In this document: positions 17,900-27,088 of the stretch, piece by piece
Layout of the letters: each line of letters opens with the position of its first letter
How positions within the stretch are numbered: the first letter of the stretch is position 1
NCBI GenBank assembly: GCA_937918905.1
Contig: CAKZSH010000098.1
Coordinates: 1 to 50,738, forward strand
Direction of reading: 5' to 3'
DNA length: 50,738 nt
DNA from: an uncultured Saprospiraceae bacterium
GTDB lineage: Bacteria > Bacteroidota > Bacteroidia > Chitinophagales > Saprospiraceae
Notes under the pieces: generated by a model
Databases searched by the model: none
Told to the model about the DNA's origin: nothing
What the model saw: the letters and a program-made list of their open reading frames with translations, nothing else
Program-made: the position numbers and the translations under genes

Positions 17900-18277
17900 A
17901 TGAAATATTCGGTAGATAAGCAGGAGAAATATGCAGTTTTCTCTTTAGAAGATGAAAACTTAAATTCAGTCATTGCTCCTGATTTAAAATCTGAGTTTTT
18001 GATGATGAGAAATACTGGGGTTATGAATATGATCCTCAATTTAGAGGCTGTCAATTTTGTAGATTCCTCAGGTTTAAGTGCCATTCTGACAGGAAATCGA
18101 CTTTGGAAAGGAGGTAGCTTTGTATTGACAGGTGTAAATAGTGAGGCTATTAAGAAGTTAATCACCATCTCAAAATTAGATAGTATTCTTAAAATTATAC
18201 CTACTGTGCAAGAATCAGTAGATTATGTTTTTATGGAAGAAGTGGAGCGCGAACTCAACGCTGATTCAGAAGAATAA
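17900..18277 (+). CDS. STAS-domain anti-sigma factor antagonist-like protein
   Basis: 125 aa, one STAS domain plus a short acidic tail. The conserved loop VNFVDSSGLSAIL is present, with Ser56 at the position phosphorylated in SpoIIAA/RsbV proteins by their kinase partners. It would act in the cytoplasm in a partner-switching circuit, but no anti-sigma kinase gene lies nearby. RNase Z follows 84 bp later on the same strand; the spacer contains the inverted TTATTGAGTTA / TAACTCAATAA sequence, so co-transcription is possible but uncertain. Confidence 0.88.
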   Translation: MKYSVDKQEKYAVFSLEDENLNSVIAPDLKSEFLMMRNTGVMNMILNLEAVNFVDSSGLSAILTGNRLWKGGSFVLTGVNSEAIKKLITISKLDSILKIIPTVQESVDYVFMEEVERELNADSEE

Positions 18278-18350
18278 TTATTGAGTTACTGGTTATTGAG
18301 TTATTTCTATAAATAGCTCAATAACCATTCAACAAATAACTCAATAAGCA
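18278..18350. repeat. Short palindromic spacer between STAS and RNase Z genes
   Basis: ATTATTGAGTTACTGGTTATTGAGTTATT is answered by AATAACCATTCAACAAATAACTCAATAA. It fits the window-wide habit of placing an imperfect palindrome after a stop codon. Confidence 0.6.
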
Positions 18351-18361
18351 TAAGCACTTAA

Positions 18362-19291
18362 ATGAAATTTGAATTAACTATTCTTGGTTGCAACTCTGCT
18401 ATACCAGCTAATAATCGATTTCCTACTTCACAAGTTTTAAATATTCGCGGAAACTTGTATCTCATTGACTGCGGTGAGGGTACACAGGTACGCCTTCGAG
18501 AAAATCGTATCAAACGATCTCGTATCAATCAGATTTTTATCAGTCATTTACATGGCGATCATGTTTTTGGGTTGATTGGGTTGCTTTCTTCTTATGGTTT
18601 GAATGGTCGTAAGGAACCCTTGCACATCTATTGTCCTCCGCACTTGGATGAAATGATAAATATTCAAATCAAATATACTGGTCATCCACTACCCTACCCT
18701 TTGGAATTTCATATCACAGATACGGAAAAACATCAATTGATTTTTGAAGATAACCTTCTGAAAGTCTATACCATTCCTTTGATTCATCGAGTGCCTACTC
18801 ATGGTTTTTTGTTTAAGGAAAAACAACAATCAGATTCTATGATTCCCGAAAAGATTGAAAAGTACAATATTCCTTTTCAAGAAATTAATCGAATCAAAAA
18901 CGGAGGTGATTGGACGACTCCCAATGGTAATGTAATTCCTCATTCCAAATTGACAATACCTGCAGCGGCTCCTCGATCCTATGCTTTTTGTTCGGATACG
19001 GCTTATAATGAGGCGATTATTCCTATTATAAAAGGTGTGGATTTGTTGTACCATGAATCTACTTTTCTTCATAAAGAACTGGAATATGCTGAACGTACTA
19101 AACATTCTACCTCTATTCAAGCTGCTACGATTGCAAAGAAAGCGGAGGTTGGAAAACTTGTGTTAGGTCATTATTCTTCAAGGTATATTGAATTGGATGA
19201 ACTTCAGGATGAAGCGAAAACAGTTTTTCAAAATACGGAGCTAGGACTGGAAGGGAAACGCTTTTCGGTCGAGATCAAGAAAAAGAAATAA
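18362..19291 (+). CDS. rnz: Ribonuclease Z
   Basis: A 309-aa metallo-beta-lactamase-fold endonuclease that removes 3' extensions from tRNA precursors in the cytoplasm. The start MKFELTILGCNSAIPANNR is typical. The zinc motif SHLHGDH is at 61-67, with further ligands in the CSDTAYNE and LGHYSSRY regions. Length is normal for the short bacterial form. It lies after a STAS gene in the same direction. Confidence 0.95.
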   Translation: MKFELTILGCNSAIPANNRFPTSQVLNIRGNLYLIDCGEGTQVRLRENRIKRSRINQIFISHLHGDHVFGLIGLLSSYGLNGRKEPLHIYCPPHLDEMINIQIKYTGHPLPYPLEFHITDTEKHQLIFEDNLLKVYTIPLIHRVPTHGFLFKEKQQSDSMIPEKIEKYNIPFQEINRIKNGGDWTTPNGNVIPHSKLTIPAAAPRSYAFCSDTAYNEAIIPIIKGVDLLYHESTFLHKELEYAERTKHSTSIQAATIAKKAEVGKLVLGHYSSRYIELDELQDEAKTVFQNTELGLEGKRFSVEIKKKK

Positions 19292-19301
19292 ATTTTTAGC
19301 C

Positions 19302-19350
19302 GCAGGCATACGCTGACTTGTCGTGACAAATCAGCGTAAGTCTGAGGCCA
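19302..19350. repeat. Palindrome after rnz
   Basis: GGCATACGCTGACTTGTC and GACAAATCAGCGTAAGTCTG form an imperfect hairpin after the rnz stop. No T-run follows, so it is not a clean intrinsic terminator. Confidence 0.55.
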
Positions 19351-19573
19351 AAACAACATTCTCCAAGTTTTGTCGTTTTCAAAACGCATTACACATTATT
19401 CTCATCTTTCAACAGCAACTTCGAAACTTCACTTTCATTTTTTAGTAAATAAAAAAGCAGCTCGAACCAAAGTCCGAACCGCTAAATCTCGTTGATGTTT
19501 AAAACCCTATTACTAACCTATTTCAACGAGTGAGTTTTATTTTTTATAAACAATCTATTTAAAATCGAATATT

Positions 19574-20086
19574 ATGATCCAAAACGTTTTGAAAATAATA
19601 ATGTTGTTGCTGCCATTTCTTTTTCTGGCTTCTTGCTCATCTGTTAGCAAAACTTACAATAATACGACTCGTAAAAGTGTCAACCACTTAGGCAAAACTT
19701 CACTTCGAAAAAATATCGCAAAAGAAGGTAAAAAACATGTAGGTATTCCTTACAGATATGCTGGAAAAAACCCAAAAACTGGTTTTGACTGTTCAGGTTT
19801 TACAAGTTATGTTTTTGATAAATTTAATATAGAAATTTCCCCTGGATCAAAATATCAAGCTAAAACGGGTCGTAAAATCCCACTTAAACGTGCAAAAGCA
19901 GGTGATTTGATATTTTTTGGTAAAGGTAAAAAAGTGACTCATGTGGCATTGGTAACCAATAATACAAAGGAAGGAATCGAGGTGGTACATAGTACTTCTT
20001 CGAAGGGAATCATGGTGCAGAATATTTCAAGGTCTAGTTATTGGAAGCCGAAAATATTGTTTGCGAGGGATGTGATTACGAGATGA
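19574..20086 (+). CDS. NlpC/P60 cell-wall hydrolase lipoprotein
   Basis: 170 aa. The lipoprotein signal ends FLASC with Cys21 lipidated. The NlpC/P60 domain covers about 47-165, with Cys73 in FDCSGF, His123 in THVAL and His139 in VVHS as the catalytic set. Such enzymes cut peptide stems of peptidoglycan in the periplasm. Length fits a one-domain member with no separate binding module. It is a single gene; the next feature downstream is a repeat element. Confidence 0.93.
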   Translation: MIQNVLKIIMLLLPFLFLASCSSVSKTYNNTTRKSVNHLGKTSLRKNIAKEGKKHVGIPYRYAGKNPKTGFDCSGFTSYVFDKFNIEISPGSKYQAKTGRKIPLKRAKAGDLIFFGKGKKVTHVALVTNNTKEGIEVVHSTSSKGIMVQNISRSSYWKPKILFARDVITR

Positions 20087-20122
20087 GACTGGATCGTATG
20101 CTCTTTGTTTTTGAAGTAAAAA

Positions 20123-20286
20123 CGTAACTATACACGAGTCAAGGTCTGACTTTTTAAGTCAGGCTTTGACTTATATTAATGTTCTTATAAGTCAGGCTTT
20201 GACTTATATTAATGTTCTTATAAGTCAAGGCTTGACTTGAAAAGTCAAACCTTGACTCGTGTACAGCCAATGCTGAATAATTACGT
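20123..20286. repeat. Variable-unit palindromic element, copy with two internal units
   Basis: Left end TACACGAGTCAAGGTCTGAC, right end GTCAAACCTTGACTCGTGTA then CAGCCAATGCTGAATAATTA. Two tandem GACTTATA / TATAAGTC units lie between. The left outer flank (CAGCATTGGCTG) is missing. Confidence 0.9.
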
Positions 20287-20319
20287 GAAAACAATTAAAT
20301 AAAGTGGATGAGAAAAAAA

Positions 20320-21249
20320 CTACACCTCTACCCCAAACTGTCGCAAATGATGTTGCAAATGTTTGACATGAACCAACCGCCATTGGTCAATAGTTAAATT
20401 GCCCATAGCACGATGTGGAAAAATTGCCTCTGGATTAGCTTCACAATATTCTAAATAAATATAGAATGCTTTGAATAATGATTTTTTAGATTCCTCAATG
20501 GTCGCTTTTCTAACTGGTCGTGGTTCTCCGAGGTTGATCCAAGGAAAGACTTCTTGCCATGGATTATCCGATTTTTTAAATGCTTCCCAATTTCGTTTCG
20601 CATCTTCCTCTCTTCCTTCGTAAGGCATTTTAAATTTACCTGAAGTAAGGGCAAAAGTACCTCCAAGATGTTCGACCATTTGGTGGGCATTCATTTTTCC
20701 CCATTGGGCAGGAGCATCTGCTTGGATTTTAGTTTTTATCTTATAGAGTAATTTTTCAATTACTGGAATCTTTTCATCTCTTGGCATCAAACCAAATTGC
20801 ATCGCATGATGCTCTACATGTTTGATATGAAATGGCAACCACTCTTTCATCGGCATCACACCAAAGTAACCATGCGTAGAGGTCAATTCAGGTTTTTCTT
20901 GATATTGTTTTAAGAAAAATTGAACGGCATTATTTAACTTTTCCCTAGCTTCTTCCAATGAGGAATATTTCAAAGGTGGAGCTACAGTAGGTTGGTCTTG
21001 AGTTCCTGGCATTTTTACTCCTTTGGGAAAAGGATAATAACTACTGAAAAAACGAGCCTTAGTTTTTGCTGCTACATCTGGTGCTAAAAGGATTTTACCA
21101 TCACTTCCTTTTGCAGTTACATAAAAAACACCTCCCAAATGTTCAATCATATTTTGAGCACTCATAACTCCCCAATGTCCTTTTGCATCTGGAGTGAGTG
21201 ATTGAAATAAATTTAATCGGCTTTGTAATTTTTCAAAGAGTGGGTTCAT
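20320..21249 (-). CDS. Tandem-duplicated DinB-like (DUF1569-type) protein
   Basis: 309 aa made of two related halves of about 150 residues. Each half has a helix with (N/Q)M(I/V)EHLGG, a helix with (P)FH(I/V)KHVEHH or VHVKHLQHH, and an end QFGL/QFGV. These His positions match the metal-binding pattern of DinB/YfiT-like four-helix bundles; DUF1569 is my best family guess. Members often act on thiols or are of unknown function. Two sites in one chain suggest a pseudo-dimer. No signal peptide, so cytoplasmic. It follows rfbC by 38 bp in the same direction and may share its transcript. Confidence 0.8.
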   Translation of the reverse strand: MNPLFEKLQSRLNLFQSLTPDAKGHWGVMSAQNMIEHLGGVFYVTAKGSDGKILLAPDVAAKTKARFFSSYYPFPKGVKMPGTQDQPTVAPPLKYSSLEEAREKLNNAVQFFLKQYQEKPELTSTHGYFGVMPMKEWLPFHIKHVEHHAMQFGLMPRDEKIPVIEKLLYKIKTKIQADAPAQWGKMNAHQMVEHLGGTFALTSGKFKMPYEGREEDAKRNWEAFKKSDNPWQEVFPWINLGEPRPVRKATIEESKKSLFKAFYIYLEYCEANPEAIFPHRAMGNLTIDQWRLVHVKHLQHHLRQFGVEV

Positions 21250-21287
21250 GTTTTTGGTGTTTTGTCAAAAAAAAGTTTAGAATTGAA

Positions 21288-21836
21288 TTATTCAAACTTC
21301 TTATGATCTCCAAAGTGTGGCAAAATCGCATCCTTTTCAGATAGATTGACTTTATCCAATGCTATCTGCCAATCAATTTTCAACTTAGGATCATTGTATA
21401 AAATTCCTCCTTCACTTTCTTTTGAATAAAAATTATCACATTTATAAAAGAATTCCGCAGTCTCGCTAAGTACCAAAAAACCATGAGCAAAACCTCTTGG
21501 AATAAATAATTGCTTTTTATTCTCTGCACTTAAAATAATACTAAACCACTCTCCATAAGTTTTAGAATCAGGTCGAATATCAACCGCAACATCCAATACT
21601 TTTCCTTCAATTACTCGTACCAGTTTGGCTTGCGCAAAAGGTGGTACTTGATAGTGCAATCCTCTCAATACTCCAAATGTAGAACGGGATTGATTATCCT
21701 GTACAAAGGAACATGGAATTCCAGCATCTTTAAATGTTTTGAAATTATAACTCTCAAAAAAATATCCACGATCATCTCCGAACACTCTTGGTTCAAATAT
21801 TTTTAATCCTTCTATTGGTGTTTCTACTATTGGCAT
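21288..21836 (-). CDS. rfbC: dTDP-4-dehydrorhamnose 3,5-epimerase
   Basis: 182 aa, the normal length for RmlC. It has the cupin start FEPRVFGDDRGYFFESYN, catalytic His61 in RGLHYQ, and Tyr131 in EFFYKCDNFY. It converts dTDP-4-keto-6-deoxyglucose to the L-lyxo form in dTDP-rhamnose synthesis, in the cytoplasm. The other rhamnose genes (rfbA, rfbB, rfbD) are not in this window. The polysaccharide cluster starts 1.7 kb away on the other strand, which fits a shared role in surface glycan, though der lies between. Confidence 0.95.
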   Translation of the reverse strand: MPIVETPIEGLKIFEPRVFGDDRGYFFESYNFKTFKDAGIPCSFVQDNQSRSTFGVLRGLHYQVPPFAQAKLVRVIEGKVLDVAVDIRPDSKTYGEWFSIILSAENKKQLFIPRGFAHGFLVLSETAEFFYKCDNFYSKESEGGILYNDPKLKIDWQIALDKVNLSEKDAILPHFGDHKKFE

Positions 21837-21912
21837 TATTTCTATTGTTTAAATCTATGATAGCTAAATCTATATTAAAACAATACAACAATTTAGCCAT
21901 TCAATACTAATC

Positions 21913-23214
21913 CTATTTTTCTCTAAAAAATACACTAATGGGTGTCCCCGTAAATTCAAAATGCTTTCGCAATTGATTTTCCAAAAAGTTTTTATAACTC
22001 GGTTTGATGTACTTTGGATTATTGCAAAAGAAAGCAAACGCAGGGTAATATGTAGGTAATTGAGTGATATATTTGATTTTGATATATGCTCCTCGGTGAG
22101 CAGGAGGAGGATTTCTATCAATCACATCTTGCATGATATCATTGAGTTTTGAAGTTTGAATCTTACGGTTACGATTTTCAAAAACCTGAATTGCAGCATC
22201 CAATGCTTTTGCAATTCTTTGTTTTTCCAAAACAGAAATAAAAATAACAGGTACGTCATTAAATGGGGCTAATTTATTTTTTATTTCAATCTCCATATCT
22301 CGTGCCGTATTCGTTTCCTTCTGTATCAAATCCCACTTGTTGACTAAGATAACGACACCTTTATTTCGTTTCATGGCAAGTGTAAAAATACTCATGTCCT
22401 GCGCTTCAACTCCAGTTTGAGCATCAATCAACAATAGCGTTACATCTGATTCTTCCATGGCCCTCAAAGCCCGCATGACTGAATAGAATTCTAAATTTTC
22501 ATGCACCTTAGCTTTCTTTCGAATACCCGCAGTATCAATAAGATAAAACTCTTTTCCAAACTTATTATATTTCGAATGAATCGAATCACGAGTAGTTCCT
22601 GCAATATCAGTAACGATATTTCGATCCTCTCCCAACAATGCATTTACAAAAGAAGATTTTCCAACGTTAGGTTGTCCGATTACTGCAAATTTTGGAATCT
22701 CAGATTCAAGCGGTTCATCTTCTGTCAATTGTTCTGCCATTGAATCCAACAATTCTCCAGAACCACTTCCCGAAAGTGAGGAAAGAAAATAGGTGTTTTC
22801 GAATCCCATACTCCAAAACTCATTGGCTTCCAACATTCGATTATGATTATCCACCTTATTGACAACAAGGAAAACAGGTTTTTGAGTCCGACGTAAAAGG
22901 TTGGCAACCTCTTCATCTAGGTCAGTAATGCCCGTAGTGACATCCACCATAAAAACTAAAGCGGATGCTTCTTCAATCGCTATTTTGACTTGTGAACGGA
23001 TGGCTGCTTCAAACACATCATCCGATCCCTGAACAAATCCACCTGTATCGATTACCGTGAATTTCTTCCCATTCCACTCGCTAATTCCATATTTACGATC
23101 ACGAGTCACGCCACTAGTATCGTCAATAATTGCTTGACGTCCTCCGATTAATCGGTTGTATAAAGTGGATTTTCCTACATTCGGTCTGCCGACAATGGCA
23201 ATGATATTTCCCAT
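21913..23214 (-). CDS. der: Ribosome-assembly GTPase Der (EngA)
   Basis: 433 aa with two tandem GTPase domains. The first has GRPNVGKST at 9-17 and VNKVDNHN; the second has GQPNVGKSS near 180 and VNKWDL. A KH-like C-terminal domain ends with GTPISVFFREK. Der supports 50S subunit maturation and is usually essential. Length and motifs are normal. The leader contains a small hairpin and a promoter-like box. rfbC lies 76 bp downstream on the same strand. Confidence 0.97.
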   Translation of the reverse strand: MGNIIAIVGRPNVGKSTLYNRLIGGRQAIIDDTSGVTRDRKYGISEWNGKKFTVIDTGGFVQGSDDVFEAAIRSQVKIAIEEASALVFMVDVTTGITDLDEEVANLLRRTQKPVFLVVNKVDNHNRMLEANEFWSMGFENTYFLSSLSGSGSGELLDSMAEQLTEDEPLESEIPKFAVIGQPNVGKSSFVNALLGEDRNIVTDIAGTTRDSIHSKYNKFGKEFYLIDTAGIRKKAKVHENLEFYSVMRALRAMEESDVTLLLIDAQTGVEAQDMSIFTLAMKRNKGVVILVNKWDLIQKETNTARDMEIEIKNKLAPFNDVPVIFISVLEKQRIAKALDAAIQVFENRNRKIQTSKLNDIMQDVIDRNPPPAHRGAYIKIKYITQLPTYYPAFAFFCNNPKYIKPSYKNFLENQLRKHFEFTGTPISVFFREK

Positions 23215-23231
23215 AATTTTTTTTAAAAACT

Positions 23232-23251
23232 TTAAAGCTGAAATAGCTTTA
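23232..23251 (-). promoter_or_regulatory. Hairpin in der leader
   Basis: TTAAAGCT and AGCTTTAA form a perfect 8-bp stem with a 5-base loop, 18 bp upstream of the der start and downstream of the -7 box. Confidence 0.35.
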
Positions 23252-23270
23252 ATTGTTCCTGATTTTTTTG

Positions 23271-23278
23271 CAAAAATA
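23271..23278 (-). promoter_or_regulatory. Promoter -7 box before der
   Basis: The minus strand reads TATTTTTG followed by C, a full match to TAnnTTTG, 56 bp before the start. No obvious -33 box. The rest of the 339-bp gap between der and the flippase gene holds no gene. Confidence 0.4.
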
Positions 23279-23540
23279 AGAAAATAAAAGGTTTGAACCC
23301 TAGAAATTTTTATTGATTAGGGTAAACGCATTAATGCTAAGCGCGTGTGTTTAGAGTGAATAAGTATATATGTGTTAATGTTGTCTAATACTTTTGACCA
23401 AATTTAATAAATAATTTACCATAGTTAGATCATCTTTATTTATACATTAACTCTTAATTAAAGAAATTTTCAGACAAATTATGATTCCACTTAGAACCTG
23501 TTTTTTAAAGCAATTTTTCAAAAAAAGGAATCAAACTTTC

Positions 23541-23548
23541 CTACTTTT
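23541..23548 (+). promoter_or_regulatory. Promoter -7 box close to the flippase start codon
   Basis: TACTTTTG fits TAnnTTTG and ends only 5 bp before the ATG. If used, transcription would begin at or next to the start codon, giving a leaderless or nearly leaderless mRNA. A second TACTTTTG is at 23389-23396. Confidence 0.35.
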
Positions 23549-23553
23549 GTTCC

Positions 23554-24804
23554 ATGTTTCCAAAGTCAGAATTTTCAAAAAATGTGTTAACCGTAATGAC
23601 CGGTACAGGAATGGCCCAAGCCATAACGATCCTGTTCTCTCCTATTCTGACACGAATTTTTACACCTGAAGAATTTGGTATTTTATATCTATTTAGTGCC
23701 ATCGCAGATATACTCGTCATCTTTGCCACAGGGCGATATGAGTTGGCGATATTAATTCCTAAAAAAGAACAAGATGCTGCGAATACAGTTTGGGCAGCAG
23801 GTTTATTAACCACCATCTTTAGTATCATACTTTTTATCTTTATTTATTTTTTTAATTTAAAAATTGGTCAATGGTTCCGTGAACCTAAATTATCAACTTG
23901 GCTCTATCTAATGCCTCCATTTATTTTGATTAGAGGTTGGATGATATCATTACATTATTGGCACAATCGGCATAAGCGTTTTAAAATTATTACGGGCAGT
24001 AAAATTGCGGAATCTTCAACCAATGTAGGTTCTAGAATCGGACTTGGGATTTTACAATTTAGCGCTGGAGGATTAATCATAGGAACGTTATTGGGAAGGA
24101 TGGCTACACTTGCAACTTATGTATTTTTCTTTTTAAAAAATGATAAAAAGGCTTTTCCAAAACCTCAATGGACTCCTATCAAAGAGCAGTTAAAACGATT
24201 TATCAATTTCCCAAAAAATATGGTTCCTGCTGGTTTTTTCAATACTGGTTCTACTCAACTCCCCAATATTCTAATCAATTTTTTTTACACCGCAACAGTA
24301 GTTGGGCATTATGGATTTATGAATAGAATTGTTCGAACTCCACTTAGTGTAATAGGTCGTTCGTTTGAAGAAGTTTTTAAACAAAAGGCAAGCGAAGAAT
24401 TACAAAAGATTGGGCATTGTAAAAGTATTTTTTACAAAACCTTAAAACGATTATTTGCAATTGCCTTTGTTCCGTTTCTTATTTTTTATTTTGTAGCTCC
24501 GAGTATTTTTCAAATTGTCTTTGGAGAAAAATGGACAACGGCAGGAGAATATGCTCAGATATTTACTATCCCTCTTTTTCTTAATTTTATTGGATCCAGT
24601 CTTTCTTCTATTTTTTATCTAAAAGAAAAAACTCAAATATTTTCGAGGCTTAGTTTTTTGCAATTGAGTTTAGTTATCTTTGCATTTTTTGCAAGTTGGC
24701 ATTTAGAATTAAATGCTAAAATGCTGATTTATCTTTTAGCTATCGCTTACACTATTTCATACGCAATAATGATTTTTCTTTTAGTAAAAATTGTGGAAGA
24801 ATAA
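23554..24804 (+). CDS. Polysaccharide flippase (Wzx/MATE-like family)
   Basis: 416 aa integral membrane protein with about 12 hydrophobic segments. The N-terminal pattern (LTVMTGTGMAQAITILFSPI, then LTRIFTPEEFGILYLFSAI) is typical of polysaccharide exporters that move lipid-linked glycan units across the inner membrane. It is the first gene of a plus-strand cluster followed by three glycosyltransferases. The spacing to the next gene is 22 bp. No Wzy polymerase or ligase gene is in the cluster as seen here. Confidence 0.9.
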   Translation: MFPKSEFSKNVLTVMTGTGMAQAITILFSPILTRIFTPEEFGILYLFSAIADILVIFATGRYELAILIPKKEQDAANTVWAAGLLTTIFSIILFIFIYFFNLKIGQWFREPKLSTWLYLMPPFILIRGWMISLHYWHNRHKRFKIITGSKIAESSTNVGSRIGLGILQFSAGGLIIGTLLGRMATLATYVFFFLKNDKKAFPKPQWTPIKEQLKRFINFPKNMVPAGFFNTGSTQLPNILINFFYTATVVGHYGFMNRIVRTPLSVIGRSFEEVFKQKASEELQKIGHCKSIFYKTLKRLFAIAFVPFLIFYFVAPSIFQIVFGEKWTTAGEYAQIFTIPLFLNFIGSSLSSIFYLKEKTQIFSRLSFLQLSLVIFAFFASWHLELNAKMLIYLLAIAYTISYAIMIFLLVKIVEE

Positions 24805-24826
24805 AATCAGAAACTAGGGACAAACA

Positions 24827-25993
24827 TTGAATAAAAACAATACATCTACAAAAAACAAAAAATACACAGTCGCCATCTTTGTATTTAATAACTTCATTTA
24901 TGACAGTCGAGTTTTGCGTGAAGCGATTAGCTTAAAAAATGGAGGATATGATGTAAAAGTAATTGCATTCCATGAAGCTAACTTACCTGAATTTGAATAC
25001 AAAGAAGGTGTTCCAGTTTATAGAATCAAGTTAAAAAGTCGAAGTTGGTCGAAGTCCTATTTTGTTCAAGTTATTAAATGGTTAGAGCTTTTTTATAGAA
25101 TTATCAAAAATCATCGCAAAGCTGATTTTTACCATATTTGCGACGTTTTACCTCTTCCCGTGGGAATGTTGATAAAAAAATACTTTAATAAAAACGCAAA
25201 AGTGGTATATGATGCCCATGAATTAGAATTTGACAAAAATGTAAGTCGAAAGTTTTATGGGAAATTAATCAGTTTCCTAGAGGCTCGATATATTAAAAAA
25301 GTGGACGCCATGATGACCGTTTCCCAACCTATTGCAGAAGTCTACAGCGAACATTATAACATTGCTCCTCCAAAAGTAGTTATGAATTGCGCCAACTTAC
25401 AAGAGGTAATTCCAAATCAAGTATTTAGAAAAAAATTCAATCTTAAACAAGAACAAAAAATAATACTTTATCAAGGAAATCTAAAACCTCATCGAGGTGT
25501 CGAACAACTCATCGAAGCATTCAAAACCTTTCCAGACAAATATGTATTAGTATTGTTAGGAATGCCATTTACGAGTGGTTATTTAGATTATATTAAAGCA
25601 GAAATAGCTCAGGTGAATAATATTTTTTTCCATCCAGCTGTACCACCTAATGAATTATTAGCTTACACTTCCTCTGCGGATATTGGTACTTATCTGATTC
25701 AAAAAACCAACCGTAGTCATGATATGAGTTTGGGAAATAAAATTTTTGAATACATTCATGCTGGCTTACCGATCATTACTTCTGACCTAATTGTAACACG
25801 TGAAGTTATCGGACAAAAATTAGGATATGTCATAAAAGAAGACACGACCGCTGAAATAAAAAAAGCAATTGATACGATTTTGGAAAACGGAATAGATAGT
25901 TATAAAAAAGAACTTCAACTGGCAACTCAAATATATAATTGGGAAAATCAAGAAAAAATAATGTTACAAATTTATGAGGATCTCAAAACATAA
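24827..25993 (+). CDS. Glycosyltransferase family 4
   Basis: 388 aa, GT-B fold. The N-terminal domain has KYTVAIFVFNNFIYDSRVLR; the acceptor-to-donor transition is near 200; the donor-site motif is FEYIHAGLPIITSDL, with Glu as the usual family residue. The start is TTG at 24827, because no ATG lies between it and the first core strand. It would add a sugar to a lipid-linked intermediate on the cytoplasmic face. Its stop overlaps the start of the next gene by 20 bp, implying translational coupling. The sugar donor cannot be told from sequence. Confidence 0.92.
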   Translation: MNKNNTSTKNKKYTVAIFVFNNFIYDSRVLREAISLKNGGYDVKVIAFHEANLPEFEYKEGVPVYRIKLKSRSWSKSYFVQVIKWLELFYRIIKNHRKADFYHICDVLPLPVGMLIKKYFNKNAKVVYDAHELEFDKNVSRKFYGKLISFLEARYIKKVDAMMTVSQPIAEVYSEHYNIAPPKVVMNCANLQEVIPNQVFRKKFNLKQEQKIILYQGNLKPHRGVEQLIEAFKTFPDKYVLVLLGMPFTSGYLDYIKAEIAQVNNIFFHPAVPPNELLAYTSSADIGTYLIQKTNRSHDMSLGNKIFEYIHAGLPIITSDLIVTREVIGQKLGYVIKEDTTAEIKKAIDTILENGIDSYKKELQLATQIYNWENQEKIMLQIYEDLKT

Positions 25994-27083
25994 AGTTTGT
26001 CATATCACCACCGTACATCCTGCCAAGGATACTCGTATTTTCCAAAAAGAATGTGTCTCGTTGGCGAATCACGGTTTTGATACGCACCTCATCGTAGCCA
26101 ATCAAAAAAGTGAAGTCGATCAAAATGTCACGATTCACAATGTGGAAGTCAATACTAAAAATCGCATCCAAAGATTTAGAAAAACGGCAGAAGCTGCCTA
26201 TCAAAAAGCATTAGAAATTGATGCTGCACTTTATCATTTTCATGATCCTGAATTAATTCCTGTTGGAAAAAAATTAAAGGCAAAAGGAAAGCATGTTATT
26301 TTTGATTCGCATGAAGATGTTCCACTTCAAATTTATAATAAACCATACATTCCAAAATTCGCTCGTCCCATCATTTCCAAAACATATGCTTGGTATGAAA
26401 AATCAGGCGTTGAAAAATTTGATGCTATTATTATCGCAGGCCCAGGTTATGAGGAACGAATGAGAAAAATGAATCCCAACACCATTTGTATTTATAATTT
26501 TCCAATAATTAAAAATTCAGAAATTGAAAAATGGGAAAATAAAAAGGACGAAATTGCATACGTAGGTACATTGTTACAAGAAAGAGGTGTAAAAGAAATG
26601 GTACAAAGTATGAGTGAAGTCAACGCCACTTTTAACCTTGCTGGAAAATGGCATTTTGATGATTATAAAAAAGAAGTCATGAGTTTGTCGAGTTGGGAAA
26701 AAGTGAAATTCTGGGGATTCGTAAATCGACAACAAATCAACGAAATTCATAATCGCTCAAAAATTGGATTAGCGACCTTGATGCCTATTCCAACTTATTT
26801 AGATGCCTACCCTGTCAAAATGTTTGAATATATGGCAGCAGGTATTCCATGCGTTATTTCAAATTTTCCAATGCTCAAAAAAGTAATGGATGAAGAACAA
26901 TGCGGAATCTGTGTCGATCCCGAAAATCCTAATGAAATTGCAGCAGCCGTAAATGATTTGTTACAAAATGAAGCCAAAGCCAAACAAATGGGACTGAACG
27001 GCCGTCAAGCCATTGAAAAAAAATACAACTGGAAAACTCAAGAAAAACTTCTTTTAAACTTATACTATAAAATTTTACACTAA
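25974..27083 (+). CDS. Glycosyltransferase family 4
   Basis: 369 aa, GT-B fold. The N-terminus KVCHITTVHPAKDTRIFQKE is characteristic of a GT4 subgroup common in Bacteroidota glycan clusters. The donor motif is FEYMAAGIPCVISNF. The ATG at 25974 lies inside the end of the preceding gene. Paired GT4 genes such as these usually add successive residues. It is followed by a GT2 gene after 5 bp. Acceptor and donor are unknown. Confidence 0.92.
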   Translation: MRISKHKVCHITTVHPAKDTRIFQKECVSLANHGFDTHLIVANQKSEVDQNVTIHNVEVNTKNRIQRFRKTAEAAYQKALEIDAALYHFHDPELIPVGKKLKAKGKHVIFDSHEDVPLQIYNKPYIPKFARPIISKTYAWYEKSGVEKFDAIIIAGPGYEERMRKMNPNTICIYNFPIIKNSEIEKWENKKDEIAYVGTLLQERGVKEMVQSMSEVNATFNLAGKWHFDDYKKEVMSLSSWEKVKFWGFVNRQQINEIHNRSKIGLATLMPIPTYLDAYPVKMFEYMAAGIPCVISNFPMLKKVMDEEQCGICVDPENPNEIAAAVNDLLQNEAKAKQMGLNGRQAIEKKYNWKTQEKLLLNLYYKILH

Positions 27084-27088
27084 AAAAA

